Part shown: one piece after another, positions 37,148-46,363 of the stretch
Layout of the letters: every line of letters starts with the position of its first letter
Position numbering within the stretch: the stretch's first letter is position 1
Assembly: GCF_016919065.1 (NCBI RefSeq)
Contig: NZ_JAFFQA010000001.1
Coordinates: 62,001-126,000, forward strand
Length of the DNA: 64,000 nt
Direction of reading: 5' to 3'
Origin: Desulfobulbus rhabdoformis
GTDB lineage: Bacteria; Desulfobacterota; Desulfobulbia; Desulfobulbales; Desulfobulbaceae
Translations under genes and position numbers: made by a program
The notes under the pieces: generated by a model
The model's input: the letters and a program-made list of their open reading frames with translations, nothing else
What the model was told of the DNA's origin: nothing
Databases searched by the model: none

Positions 37148-37290
37148 TGTTTCTTATCCTCCGGTGGATATTTGCTCCCGCAGTGAAAACTGGTGAGCCT
37201 CATTGAGTTTATTGCGGTAATGAGTAACTGAATTCGCGATGCGATAGAGAGATAAAGCGTATGCAGATTTCTCTTTCACGGCTTCAGATA

Positions 37291-38640
37291 TTATCGAACG
37301 AGCCCCTTGGGGAGCTTACGGCGTTTTCCGCCGCGCATGACGCCTTTCCCTTTCAGGTTTTTCATCATCTTCAGCATCATGGTGTAGCTTTTCAAAACAC
37401 GATTGACCTCAGAGACTGAGGTACCAGAACCTTTAGCGATACGCTGCCGCCGACTCGCATCAATGATGCGGTGATTACGCCGCTCTTTGAGGGTCATCGA
37501 GCGGATAATCGCCTCGGTTTTGGCGAGCTCCTTCTCATCGGGTTTGGGTGCATCCTTGAGCTGCTTGAGTTTGTTCATCCCGGGGATCATCCCCATGATC
37601 TGCTCAAGGCTGCCCATCTTTTTGATCTGCTGAATCTGATCAAGAAAATCCTCGAGAGAGAAGGTGTTTTTCTGGAGTTTCTTGGCCAGTTTATCCGCCT
37701 TCTTCTTATCGACGACAGACTCTGCCTTTTCAATAAGCGAGAGAACATCGCCCATACCGAGGATGCGGGAAGCGGCACGGTCGGGATGGAAAACCTCCAA
37801 GGCATCAACCGACTCACCGATACCGACAAACTTGATCGGCTTGCCAGTGACTTTTTTCACCGACAGGGCGGCACCACCACGGGCATCACCCTCCATCTTG
37901 GTGAGGACGACACCGGTGATTTCAAGATCAGCATTAAAACGATCAGCAACGGTAACCGCGTCCTGACCGGTCATGGCATCGGCAACAAAGAGAACCTCGG
38001 TCAGGGCAACCGCCCGAGATATCTGCTGCAGCTCTTCCATAAGAGCGTCATCAACGTGGAGACGACCGGCTGTATCCAGAATAACCGTGTCGTATTCACT
38101 GTTGCGGGCCTCGGCTAAAGCCTGGCGGGCAATATCAACCGGTTTTTGCTCGGTGGTCGAGTCAAAGACAGGCACCCCAACCTGCTCGCCAAGAACATGC
38201 AACTGCTCAATAGCCGCCGGACGATAGACGTCAGCCGGAACAAGGTAGGGCTTGCGCCCCTTTGCTTTCAGTTGACGGGCTAGTTTTGCAGCGGTGGTGG
38301 TTTTACCCGAGCCCTGCAGGCCGGCCAGCATAATGGTCACAGGCTGCTGCCCATCGAGTTGAATAGGCTGCGCTGTGCTTCCGAGCAGCTCGACCAACTC
38401 GTCATGGACGATTTTAACCACCTGCTGTCCTGGTGAAAGACTGGTAAGGACCTCTCGTCCGACAGCCTTCTCGGTTACAGTGGCAATGAACTCTTTGACG
38501 ACACCAAAGTTTACGTCCGCCTCGAGCAACGCTCGTCGCACCTCACCCATGGCTTCCTGAATGTTTTCTTCAGTGAGCCTGCCGTGGCCGCGTAATTTTT
38601 TAAACGCGCTTTCTAGGCGGTCGGTTAAATTTTCAAACAT
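37291..38640 (-). CDS. ffh: Signal recognition particle protein
   Basis: A 449-residue SRP54 GTPase that binds 4.5S RNA and signal sequences for co-translational membrane targeting. The N domain (FENLTDRLESAFKKL) is followed by the G domain with P-loop GLQGSGKTTTAAKLA, DTAGRLHVD and TKMEGDARGG, and the Met-rich M domain (MGMIPGMNKL, MMLKMMKNLKGKGVM). Length is standard. It lies upstream of rpsP and downstream of fabD. Confidence 0.97.
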   Translation of the reverse strand: MFENLTDRLESAFKKLRGHGRLTEENIQEAMGEVRRALLEADVNFGVVKEFIATVTEKAVGREVLTSLSPGQQVVKIVHDELVELLGSTAQPIQLDGQQPVTIMLAGLQGSGKTTTAAKLARQLKAKGRKPYLVPADVYRPAAIEQLHVLGEQVGVPVFDSTTEQKPVDIARQALAEARNSEYDTVILDTAGRLHVDDALMEELQQISRAVALTEVLFVADAMTGQDAVTVADRFNADLEITGVVLTKMEGDARGGAALSVKKVTGKPIKFVGIGESVDALEVFHPDRAASRILGMGDVLSLIEKAESVVDKKKADKLAKKLQKNTFSLEDFLDQIQQIKKMGSLEQIMGMIPGMNKLKQLKDAPKPDEKELAKTEAIIRSMTLKERRNHRIIDASRRQRIAKGSGTSVSEVNRVLKSYTMMLKMMKNLKGKGVMRGGKRRKLPKGLVR

Positions 38641-38783
38641 GTTATTTTAGGTGCTAAATGGACTGTATCCTCAGATGAACGCACAAAAGAGTCCATCTCC
38701 GATTTTGCATGCGGAAAATTGCGATTAATACCCGACATGCCCTGACTTGTCAAGCGAGAAGAAAAACATGGTGGTGCGGGCGG

Positions 38784-39734
38784 TTATTCGCCAGCCAACA
38801 CCTCCGCTACCTTGGCGAGCCCCTCCGGACTGTCCGCCTGCAGGCAGGTGATCCCTGCCCCCTTAGGAAGGATTTTCTTCATCATTCCAGTAAGTACGTT
38901 TTTGGGACCAAGCTCAACAAAGACCTCAACCCCTTCTTTGACCATCTGTTCAATGGAAGGCAGCCAGCAGACCGTCGAGGCGATCTGGCGTGCCATGATG
39001 GATTTAATTGCCACCGGATCTGTTTCTTTTTCTCCGGTCACATTAAAGAGCACGGGGACCTTGGGAGCAGTGAAGGTGATATTTTCCATAAAAGCGGCAA
39101 AGTCATCCACAGCACCGGCAACCAGGGGGCTGTGATTGGCCACACTGACCTTGAGCGGAATGACCTTGGCCCCCTTTTCAGAGCAGAGTGCGCCCACACC
39201 TTTGAGCCCCTCATCATCGCCGGAAAGAACGATCTGTGCGCCGGTATTGTGGTTGGCCACAACGGCTATACCCCCGCCATCGTATCCCTGTAAAATCTCC
39301 TGAACCTCGTGAATATCCAGGCCAAGAACCGCCCGCATCCCCCCGGGGTTGGCCGCCCCCTCACGCTCCATCAGCTCACCACGTTTGGTGACCAGAGCCA
39401 GGGTATCTTCAAGGCTCAATACACCGGAACCATAGAGGGCGGAATACTCGCCCAGGGAATGACCGGCAAAAAAAGCCGGCGACAAGTCCGGAACCAGTTT
39501 CAACAGTTGCTGATAACAGATGAGATTGACCACCGTTAACGCCGGTTGCAGGTAAAGTACGCGGGTCAGATCTTTGAGAGGACCTTCAAAGCTGAGTTTT
39601 TTCAAGGGAAAGCCGGATATCTTTTCAGCCAGATCCATGATCGCTGCCGCGTCCTGATCCTGCTCGATAAACTGCTGCCCCATACCAATAAACTGGGACC
39701 CCTGTCCCGGAAAAAGAATTGCTGTTTTTTTCAT
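38784..39734 (-). CDS. fabD: Malonyl-CoA:ACP transacylase
   Basis: A 316-residue transacylase that loads malonyl groups onto ACP for fatty acid synthesis. The nucleophile is Ser93 in FAGHSLGEYSAL, the start AILFPGQGSQFIGMG is canonical, and the catalytic His is in VANHSPLV. It is separated from the rest of fatty-acid genes and placed between lspA and ffh, 18 bases after lspA. Confidence 0.95.
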   Translation of the reverse strand: MKKTAILFPGQGSQFIGMGQQFIEQDQDAAAIMDLAEKISGFPLKKLSFEGPLKDLTRVLYLQPALTVVNLICYQQLLKLVPDLSPAFFAGHSLGEYSALYGSGVLSLEDTLALVTKRGELMEREGAANPGGMRAVLGLDIHEVQEILQGYDGGGIAVVANHNTGAQIVLSGDDEGLKGVGALCSEKGAKVIPLKVSVANHSPLVAGAVDDFAAFMENITFTAPKVPVLFNVTGEKETDPVAIKSIMARQIASTVCWLPSIEQMVKEGVEVFVELGPKNVLTGMMKKILPKGAGITCLQADSPEGLAKVAEVLAGE

Positions 39735-39752
39735 GTCAAACTACTGGAAAAA

Positions 39753-40235
39753 TTAAGACTGTTCTGATGCTTCGCGATCAAACAGTAGATTATAGAAGAT
39801 AAAAAGCGTCACGCCGACGGTGATCGCGGAATCGGCGATATTAAAAGTCGGCCAATGGTGGGAACCGATGTAGACATCAAGAAAATCAATCACAAAACCA
39901 AAGCGGATGCGATCAATCATATTGCCGATGGCCCCTCCCGCGATCAGGGAAAGAGCCATGGTGTAGTAGAGGCTGCGACGGCCGTAGCTGCGATGGGCTA
40001 TTCCGATTAAAACCAGAGCCACGCTTGCCGTGCAGAGAAAGAAAACCTGCCGCCACAGTGCCGGTTGGCCAGCAAGCATGCTGAATGCGGCACCGTTGTT
40101 GGTGATATAGGTCAGGTTAAAGAAATGGGGAATGACCACACGGCTCTCGTGAAGCAAAAAGTGGTGCATAACCCAGAATTTACTGGCCTGATCGAGACAG
40201 ATAACAACCAGGATAACAGAAAAGAAGCTCAGCAT
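39753..40235 (-). CDS. lspA: Lipoprotein signal peptidase II
   Basis: A 160-residue inner-membrane aspartyl protease with four transmembrane helices that cleaves prolipoproteins. Conserved blocks are DQASKFWV, NNGAAFSML, GGAIGNMIDRI and the catalytic Asp region FVIDFLDVYIG. It follows ileS by 17 bases, the classic ileS-lspA pair. It serves the several lipoproteins in this window. Confidence 0.96.
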   Translation of the reverse strand: MLSFFSVILVVICLDQASKFWVMHHFLLHESRVVIPHFFNLTYITNNGAAFSMLAGQPALWRQVFFLCTASVALVLIGIAHRSYGRRSLYYTMALSLIAGGAIGNMIDRIRFGFVIDFLDVYIGSHHWPTFNIADSAITVGVTLFIFYNLLFDREASEQS

Positions 40236-40252
40236 CGATCAAGCCTATATTC

Positions 40253-43060
40253 TTATGCTGTAAGTTGCCGCACAACCTGGGAACAACGGGCGCAGAGAGT
40301 CGGATGCTCCTGGTCTTCGCCCACGGTGGTGGAGATGGTCCAGCAGCGCTCACATTTGTTGCCGGGAGCAGGTGCCACGGCGATCTCTACACCAGGGATG
40401 GTTTCATCAACGACGAAAGACAGCCCCGAACTCTCCCCGGCATCAAGCCGCAGTGAAGAAACAATACAGAGTTCCTGTAACTGCTCCAAGCGGCCCTCAA
40501 GAAAGGTTTTCCACTCATCACTGAGCTTCAGGGTCACCTCGGCATCCAGGCCAAGGCCAATAACCTTGTCTCGACGTGCCGCTTCCAGCACACGTGTAAT
40601 ACCACTACGCAGGTTGAGCAGCTTGTTCCACTGCTCATCAAAGGCGTCATCCTTTGCCACATCATCGACTGCTGCAAAGCTGGCAAAGAAGATTGATTGC
40701 TCAAGCGGTGCATTCTGCGCCAGGCCATGCAAATGCTCCCATGCCTCGGCCGTGGTAAAACAGAGGATGGGCGACATCAGACGCAGAAGTCCGTCAAGAA
40801 TGCGGTAAATAACCGTTTGAGCCGCACGTCGTTCAGGCCCTGCCGGCAGGGAGCAGTAGAGCCGATCTTTGAGCACATCCATATAAATAGAGGAGACGGT
40901 AGTGCCGCAGAAGTTATGCAGTGCATGGTAAATGGCATGGAACTCATAGCGCTCATAGGCAAGAGTTACACGGCGACTCACCTGGGCAAACTTGCTCAAA
41001 GCCCAGCGATCGATTTCCTGCAGGGCTTCCGGACCGACACTATCGGTCTCCGGATTGAAATCGTAGAGGTTGGAGAGCAGGAAGCGCAGGGTGTTGCGCA
41101 TCTTACGGTAGGCATCGGAGACATGCTTGAGAATCTCATCGGAGACCTTGACATCATCCTGATAGTTTTCACTGGAAACCCAGAGGCGCAGAACCTCCGC
41201 CCCGTACTTATCTATAACCTCCTGGGGAGCAACCACGTTGCCCACGGACTTGGACATCTTTTTGCCTTGACCGTCGACCACGTAGCCATGGGTCAGCACA
41301 CCTTTATACGGCGCCCTTCCACGAGTGCCCACGGAGGTGAGCAGTGAAGACTGAAACCAACCACGATGCTGGTCCGAGCCTTCCAGATAGAGATCGGCCG
41401 GAGAATAGAGTTCGTCGCGCTCTTCAAGAACAGCCGCATGGCTGGTGCCGGAGTCGAACCAGACATCAAGGATGTCGGATTCTTTCTGGAAATTTTTACT
41501 GCCACAGCTGCAGCTCACCTCTTCGGGGATAAAGTCACTGACCTCATATTTAAACCAGGCGTCTGCTCCTTCTTTGGCAAAGAGGGTATCGATTTTCTCA
41601 CAGACCGATTCGTTTTTGAGGATCTCGCCACAGTCCTTACATGTAAAGACGGTGACAGGCACACCCCAGGAACGTTGACGGGAGAGGCACCAGTCAGGTC
41701 GGGCTTCAACCATGCCGTAAATCCGCTGTTGTCCCCAGGCAGGCGTCCAGCTGACCTCGTTAATGGCTGCCAGCGCTTTTTGACGCAGCTCAAGGTTTTC
41801 CATGGCGATAAACCACTGGGCAGTGGCCCGGTACATGACCGGCTCCTTACAGCGCCAGCAGTGCGGATAGCTGTGATTGATGGCCAGTTCTTTCACCAGG
41901 GAGCCTTCGGCAGCCATGTCAGCGATGATCTTCTTGTTGACATCAGGCACCTGTTCGCCCGCGTAACGTCCGGCTTCTTTGGTATACTGACCCGCATCAT
42001 CCACAGGGGAGAGAATTTCCAGCCCATAGCGCAGACCGGTCTGATAATCATCGGCACCATGGCCGGGTGCGGTATGGACACAACCCGTACCGGACTCTGC
42101 GGTGACATAATCAGCAAGCACCATGAGCGAATCACGCTCCATGAAGGGGTGGCGGCAGTACTTGCCTTCAAGGCCACTGGCTGAAAAGGTGGTGAGGATA
42201 GAGTAGTCAGTGATCTCGAAGAGCTGCATACAACTCTCGACCAGTTCTTTGGCTAAAATCCAGATCTCGCCCTGCACGGAAACAGCCGCATACTCGAAGT
42301 CAGGATGAAAGGCCACGGCCAGGTTGGCCGGCAGGGTCCAGGGGGTGGTGGTCCAGATGAGCACCTTCACCTCTTTGCCGGCAAGCTCGGGAGCAACTGG
42401 GCCCAGATCGTCGACAACCGGGAACTTCACGTAGATAGAGGGAGAGGTATGATCTGCGTAATCAACCTCGGCCTCGGCCAGGGCAGTCCCACAGGTGGCA
42501 CACCAGTAGACCGGCTTTTTGGAACGGATGACCGCACCGGACAACAGGAATTTATTGAACTCCCGAGCAATGGCTGCCTCGTAGGGGAAGTTCATGGTCA
42601 GGTAAGGGGCATCCCAATCGCCGATCACCCCCAAACGTTTGAACTGCTCTCGCTGGGTCTTGATCCATTTTTCTGCATATTTGCGACAGGCGTTGCGTTT
42701 GCCCAGAATGGAAATGGACTGTTTTTTCTGACCAAGCTCCAGGTCGACGTTATGCTCAATGGGCAGACCATGGCAATCCCAGCCCGGAATGTACGGTGCA
42801 TTAAAGCCGGCCAGGCGCTTGGAGCGCAGGATGATATCCTTGAGTACCTTGTTGAATGCGGTACCTAGATGAATATTACCGTTGGCATAGGGAGGGCCGT
42901 CATGCAGGATAAACTGGGGACGGTCGGCTGCCGCCTGCTGAATCTTGTGGTAAAGCTTCTCCTTTTCCCACTGCTTGAGCACCATAGGCTCCCGCTGGGT
43001 CAGATTTGCTTTCATTTTAAATTTGGTTTTCGGCAGGTTCAGTGTTTCCCTGTAATCCAT
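40253..43060 (-). CDS. ileS: Isoleucyl-tRNA synthetase
   Basis: A 935-residue class I synthetase. The HIGH-type signature is NGNIHLGTAFN, and KMSKSVGN is the second ATP motif. The editing domain and the C-terminal zinc site (CERCWTIS with LCARCSQVV) mark the bacterial long form. It begins the long minus-strand run that continues with lspA and fabD. A T-box-like leader was looked for in the 160 bases upstream and not seen. Confidence 0.97.
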   Translation of the reverse strand: MDYRETLNLPKTKFKMKANLTQREPMVLKQWEKEKLYHKIQQAAADRPQFILHDGPPYANGNIHLGTAFNKVLKDIILRSKRLAGFNAPYIPGWDCHGLPIEHNVDLELGQKKQSISILGKRNACRKYAEKWIKTQREQFKRLGVIGDWDAPYLTMNFPYEAAIAREFNKFLLSGAVIRSKKPVYWCATCGTALAEAEVDYADHTSPSIYVKFPVVDDLGPVAPELAGKEVKVLIWTTTPWTLPANLAVAFHPDFEYAAVSVQGEIWILAKELVESCMQLFEITDYSILTTFSASGLEGKYCRHPFMERDSLMVLADYVTAESGTGCVHTAPGHGADDYQTGLRYGLEILSPVDDAGQYTKEAGRYAGEQVPDVNKKIIADMAAEGSLVKELAINHSYPHCWRCKEPVMYRATAQWFIAMENLELRQKALAAINEVSWTPAWGQQRIYGMVEARPDWCLSRQRSWGVPVTVFTCKDCGEILKNESVCEKIDTLFAKEGADAWFKYEVSDFIPEEVSCSCGSKNFQKESDILDVWFDSGTSHAAVLEERDELYSPADLYLEGSDQHRGWFQSSLLTSVGTRGRAPYKGVLTHGYVVDGQGKKMSKSVGNVVAPQEVIDKYGAEVLRLWVSSENYQDDVKVSDEILKHVSDAYRKMRNTLRFLLSNLYDFNPETDSVGPEALQEIDRWALSKFAQVSRRVTLAYERYEFHAIYHALHNFCGTTVSSIYMDVLKDRLYCSLPAGPERRAAQTVIYRILDGLLRLMSPILCFTTAEAWEHLHGLAQNAPLEQSIFFASFAAVDDVAKDDAFDEQWNKLLNLRSGITRVLEAARRDKVIGLGLDAEVTLKLSDEWKTFLEGRLEQLQELCIVSSLRLDAGESSGLSFVVDETIPGVEIAVAPAPGNKCERCWTISTTVGEDQEHPTLCARCSQVVRQLTA

Positions 43061-43223
43061 TGTGATTCCTGAGTATGCTGTAAAAGAGAGATACGGTCGG
43101 GCCCATCCACAAAATTAGAGATTTTACCAAGCCAGTGTGAATCTGCAAGGGAAAAGGCCGGATATTCGCGACAAGAGGTGAAAACCACGATTAAAAAGGC
43201 GAATACCGACTTGTTCTTTTGTT

Positions 43224-43937
43224 ATGAGCAGTGTATTTTCCCCCAATCGCAAAAATGATTCGTCCCTGACCACTTACGGGTATTCAGGGCTGCGCCAAGT
43301 CCATGCTTTACGGCTGCAATCTTTACCCAAAAAATCTGTACGCAGCACTTCGCGTGCAGCCCATGACGAACAACGGAGTACTCTTTTGAGCGCGACAACA
43401 CATTCCTGCACCCTCTGCGGCTGCCAGCAGAAAACACCACTTTCCCCGGATGGATACTGTAGTAAATGCACTGAACTTGCCGCCACTGTGCGTGAAAAAC
43501 CAGAGCTCATTCGCACACTCTGGCAAAACTTTCACGACGAGCCAATCCTTCCCAGAGGAACGACTCACACCATCGCCAGTGAAGCAGAGCTACCAGAAGT
43601 GCTTGATGGAAAACGGTATCGTGCCATCGACCGCGACCAGAACAAATGGTACCTCTCCATCAGCGAACTGGAAGGCAAACCGGTTGAAATTTTTGCCTCC
43701 ACCGCCTTTGACCGGGACCATGAACTCCAATCCCGCATCTCTAACCTGACCACCATCACGCGTTTGATCTCGCTTCTGCTGCGCCACTTGTTCATGGGAG
43801 AACCCCTGACTTTTGACAAATGCCTGAAACAGATTCAACGCAGTTCCCGCCAGAAAAACGACCTTCCCGACATGCTCTACGGAGTGCTCAACAAATATCA
43901 GGCACCTAACGAAAATAAAGATCACTTGAATCCGTGA
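43224..43937 (+). CDS. Zinc-ribbon protein with NrdJ C-terminal (TSCPD-like) domain
   Basis: 237 residues from the ATG. A TTG at 43386 (residue 55) with GGAG upstream is an attractive alternative, because the first 54 residues look unstructured. A zinc ribbon follows (CTLCGC...YCSKC, about 62-82). The C-terminal half (about 108-225) resembles the tail of B12-dependent ribonucleotide reductases: VLDGKRYRAIDRDQNKWYL, GKPVEIFASTA, then the TRLISLLLRHLFMGEPL helix and a KQIQRS end. No reductase catalytic domain is present. It is a small stand-alone module, possibly an accessory to a ribonucleotide reductase elsewhere. The family assignment is from pattern only. Confidence 0.72.
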   Translation: MSSVFSPNRKNDSSLTTYGYSGLRQVHALRLQSLPKKSVRSTSRAAHDEQRSTLLSATTHSCTLCGCQQKTPLSPDGYCSKCTELAATVREKPELIRTLWQNFHDEPILPRGTTHTIASEAELPEVLDGKRYRAIDRDQNKWYLSISELEGKPVEIFASTAFDRDHELQSRISNLTTITRLISLLLRHLFMGEPLTFDKCLKQIQRSSRQKNDLPDMLYGVLNKYQAPNENKDHLNP

Positions 43938-44390
43938 CGGTGGGTGGGCACTGAACAACGTATCCTTTTAAATGGACGAATATTTTTAAACAAATTCATG
44001 TATTGTTCAGTTTCACCCGCCGCCTTTTGGGGCATTCAGCAGCGTAATTCAACGTTGCGCTGAAAAGAAGACGAATGCTCCTCTGGCCGGAGAGATCCGT
44101 CCATGTCAGGTGGCGGAGAATACTGCCAAGAATGATTCGGCCCGGTTGACTTCAGGCAAGATACAGCTGCAGGCGTGAGGAAGAAACGATCTCTTCATAC
44201 ATTTCCAATGGCAAATAGATCGGTCTGCGAAAGTGAAGTGAGCATGGTGGTCATGATGAATCCAGCTCTTAAAAAGCATGAGCACTCTTGTGAACTTACC
44301 TGCCGAGGGAAAGAAGTTCTTCGGTTTTTGAGCGAATCCCCCTCACGTTCCCTCAGTTTCATCGACTGAGGCGAGGTGAGGGGCTCGAAT
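43938..44390. other. Intergenic region with a hairpin at 44338-44383
   Basis: About 450 bp between the zinc-ribbon gene (+) and the split-Soret-like cytochrome gene (-). The last 50 bases fold as CCCCTCAC/GTGAGGGG with an inner CCTCAGT/ACTGAGG stem. This hairpin lies just beyond the cytochrome stop but lacks a T-run on the minus strand. A 71-codon open stretch (about 43990-44178, +) has no usable start and is not called. Confidence 0.5.
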
Positions 44391-45182
44391 TCAGATTTTT
44401 TTCCGTGGTGCTTCAGGAATACCTCCGGCATGACATTCCATGCAATTTGGCTGAGCATTGATGCCATAATCAGAGAGAGGGGTCCAGTCCCCTTCGTCAT
44501 CGTAGTCGTCATCCTTCCATGCGTTAAGCAACTCAACCAGATGATATGCCACGCTGGCCGTTACCCGCGCACATCGATCCTTACGTTCCGGGCTGCCGAT
44601 CGGCTTGTCGGCAACCGCCATCCATTTGCCCACCGAAACATGACACAGAGGCGATTCACTGATAGTCTGGGGGATAGGCTCACGAATTTTCGGTGACTTT
44701 GGTTCAAAAATCGGCAATGCGGATTCACAGTACCACTGCATTATATCGGTCCCTATCAGGTGTCCGTCTACTGCACCAATGATTCGTGGACCAATAATCA
44801 GGTTGACAACGATATTAGCACCGGCATTGGATCCGCAAATAGTCCCCCAACTGGCAACACCCCCCTCAAGAAAAACAAAGGCATCAATAGGAAAGGAACT
44901 ATAGGGTTCGCCAACTTTTTCCCGCAACTGGGTAAAGACACTGCTGATAACGGCACATCCACAAAAGACTCGATACCATTCCTTATACGCCAACTCAGCC
45001 GTTATGGTGGGGTCGAGTTTTTCATATGGCCAGGGCCATTTTTCGGTTTTACCACCAGCAGCACCGGCTGATGGCAACCAGCCACTCAAATGGCTCAGAG
45101 CCGCGGTCGTTGCCAATGCGCCGGTTCCGAGCATCCATTGTCGTCGCGATAGCCCACTTCGTTGTTCTTGTTCGTGCTGCAT
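44391..45182 (-). CDS. Split-Soret cytochrome c-like Tat-exported protein (C_GCAxxG_C_C family)
   Basis: 263 residues from MQHEQEQ, which has AAGGA seven bases upstream. A twin-arginine signal (LSRRQWMLGTGALATT) leads to the periplasm. The body matches my recollection of split-Soret cytochrome c of Desulfovibrio: FCGCAVISSVFTQLREKVGE, GTICGSNAGANIV, SPLCHVSVGKWMAVADKP in two parts, ERKDRCARVTASVAYHLVELLN, and a CMECH heme motif near the C-terminus. Only one CXXCH is visible, so heme count needs checking. It is co-directional with, and 36 bases downstream of, a tetraheme cytochrome, a likely electron partner. Confidence 0.82.
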   Translation of the reverse strand: MQHEQEQRSGLSRRQWMLGTGALATTAALSHLSGWLPSAGAAGGKTEKWPWPYEKLDPTITAELAYKEWYRVFCGCAVISSVFTQLREKVGEPYSSFPIDAFVFLEGGVASWGTICGSNAGANIVVNLIIGPRIIGAVDGHLIGTDIMQWYCESALPIFEPKSPKIREPIPQTISESPLCHVSVGKWMAVADKPIGSPERKDRCARVTASVAYHLVELLNAWKDDDYDDEGDWTPLSDYGINAQPNCMECHAGGIPEAPRKKI

Positions 45183-45218
45183 GATCATTCCTTGGATGAA
45201 TTTATAAGAGAAAGACGC

Positions 45219-45614
45219 TTATTTTTTATTGTGGCAGACTCCGCACCGCGCCAAGTCCTTATCGTTTTGGAGGTGGCATTCCATGCACAGTTTATGCGCA
45301 GCGAGTTTCAAGGTCGCCAGACGTTTCTGCCTGTTTGCCCCACTGTTATGGCAGGTTTCGCAGCGCTCGATTTTTTTACCGGGAACATAGTCCTCTTTCT
45401 TTCCATCCGCGCCTTTGCCATGATGACATCCGTCACAATCAAGCCACTGATGGGCATGGTGGGGCAAGTAGGCTGGTCGAGGTACCTTTTCCGTGTCAAT
45501 TTTGGATCGGATCACTACCTGCTCCGGCCCATATCCTTCGGCCCAGGCAGGGGGAAAACTGAAAAAGCCCCCACCGAAGACCAACATAGCTCCAAGCACA
45601 GTCCATAACTTCAT
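45219..45614 (-). CDS. Periplasmic tetraheme cytochrome c (class III/c3-like)
   Basis: 131 residues from MKLW (GGAG seven bases upstream; an ATG two codons earlier is too close to it). The signal peptide is about 1-25 (PPAWA). Four CXXCH motifs lie at 60-64, 85-89, 110-114 and 124-128, with extra His (52, 53, 55, 65, 107) that can serve as axial ligands. The size and spacing fit small tetraheme c3-type cytochromes that shuttle electrons from hydrogenases or formate dehydrogenase. It is transcribed ahead of the split-Soret-like gene. Confidence 0.9.
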   Translation of the reverse strand: MKLWTVLGAMLVFGGGFFSFPPAWAEGYGPEQVVIRSKIDTEKVPRPAYLPHHAHQWLDCDGCHHGKGADGKKEDYVPGKKIERCETCHNSGANRQKRLATLKLAAHKLCMECHLQNDKDLARCGVCHNKK

Positions 45615-46363
45615 AGGCATTCTCCTCTGGTGCACATTACAGATATTTATCTTTTCACTTTCTCACTGACCTGCTTAACATTTCATTTTCTGAATAGTTA
45701 TTCTCTGGCTGCAGTACAAATTTTTCACCTTACGAGTCTTCATAGCAGTCATCTCCATTCATGATGCCCAACACATTTGGGCACAATAAAGCATGGATAG
45801 ACATGCCCCCTTCTCGTCTGAGTTGCGGCGCCCTTCGTTATATTTTGCAAAAAATAACGAGTCAACAAAAAAATCTGTATGTGCTTGTTTATTACGTATT
45901 GGAGGCACTTATCTCAGCGGCAGAAACCTTTGATACGAGGGGGGGGGAACTTACAGAAACAAACCAAGGCGCCCCGGTCCTGAAAAAAAGACACAGTACC
46001 ATTTTTAGGCAAACATGATCCCGATGCGATCAGGCTGAGGCTATGGTCGTTTTAAGGAACAAGGCGGATTGCACGAGGGAGAACGTACAGGAAATTGATG
46101 CGACAATGACTCGAAGAGTCACCACAACCGCTCAATAGTTAAAGAAATTATAGAATTTATGTGCGAGGCGGGGCTGCATCCAGTCGTGCAAGATGCAGCC
46201 TGCCGCACATGCAAAGAGGGAACACCTGAAACTGAGCCGTTGAGCAAAGGGCTTCTCAAATAATTCGAATATGTTATCAAGCTCAAAAAGCCAAAAAATA
46301 TTTTAAAAAATCCAGCGAATGCAAAATGAACAGTTTGCGAAAAGACAAAACGCTATAAGACTT
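45615..46363. other. Gene-free stretch of about 750 bp
   Basis: It holds the presumed promoter of the cytochrome pair. A hairpin lies at 45765-45783 (TGCCCAA/TTGGGCA), with a G9 run at about 45939-45947 and the two-stem hairpin listed next. A frame of 85 codons at 45761-46018 has no SD, signal or family feature and is not called. Confidence 0.5.
46159..46210. ncRNA. Structured intergenic element (two-stem hairpin)
   Basis: An outer 7-bp stem (ATGTGCG 46159-46165 with CGCACAT 46204-46210) and an inner 9-bp stem (GGCTGCATC 46172-46180 with GATGCAGCC 46192-46200) flank a small internal loop. There is no T-run on either side. It could be a small RNA, a cis element or a REP-like repeat; expression is unknown. 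Confidence 0.35.

Noticed and set aside
43061..43223. T-box or other leader upstream of ileS
   Set aside because: The region is short and no T-box or terminator/antiterminator pair could be made out.
43990..44178. 71-codon open stretch with coding-like composition
   Set aside because: No ATG, GTG or TTG start is in frame and no SD is seen.
45939..45947. G9 run as a phase-variable tract
   Set aside because: It is in non-coding DNA with no gene whose frame or promoter it would obviously switch.
45761..46018. 85-codon open frame near the cytochrome genes
   Set aside because: It crosses a hairpin and a G9 run, has no SD, and its translation shows no domain or signal.
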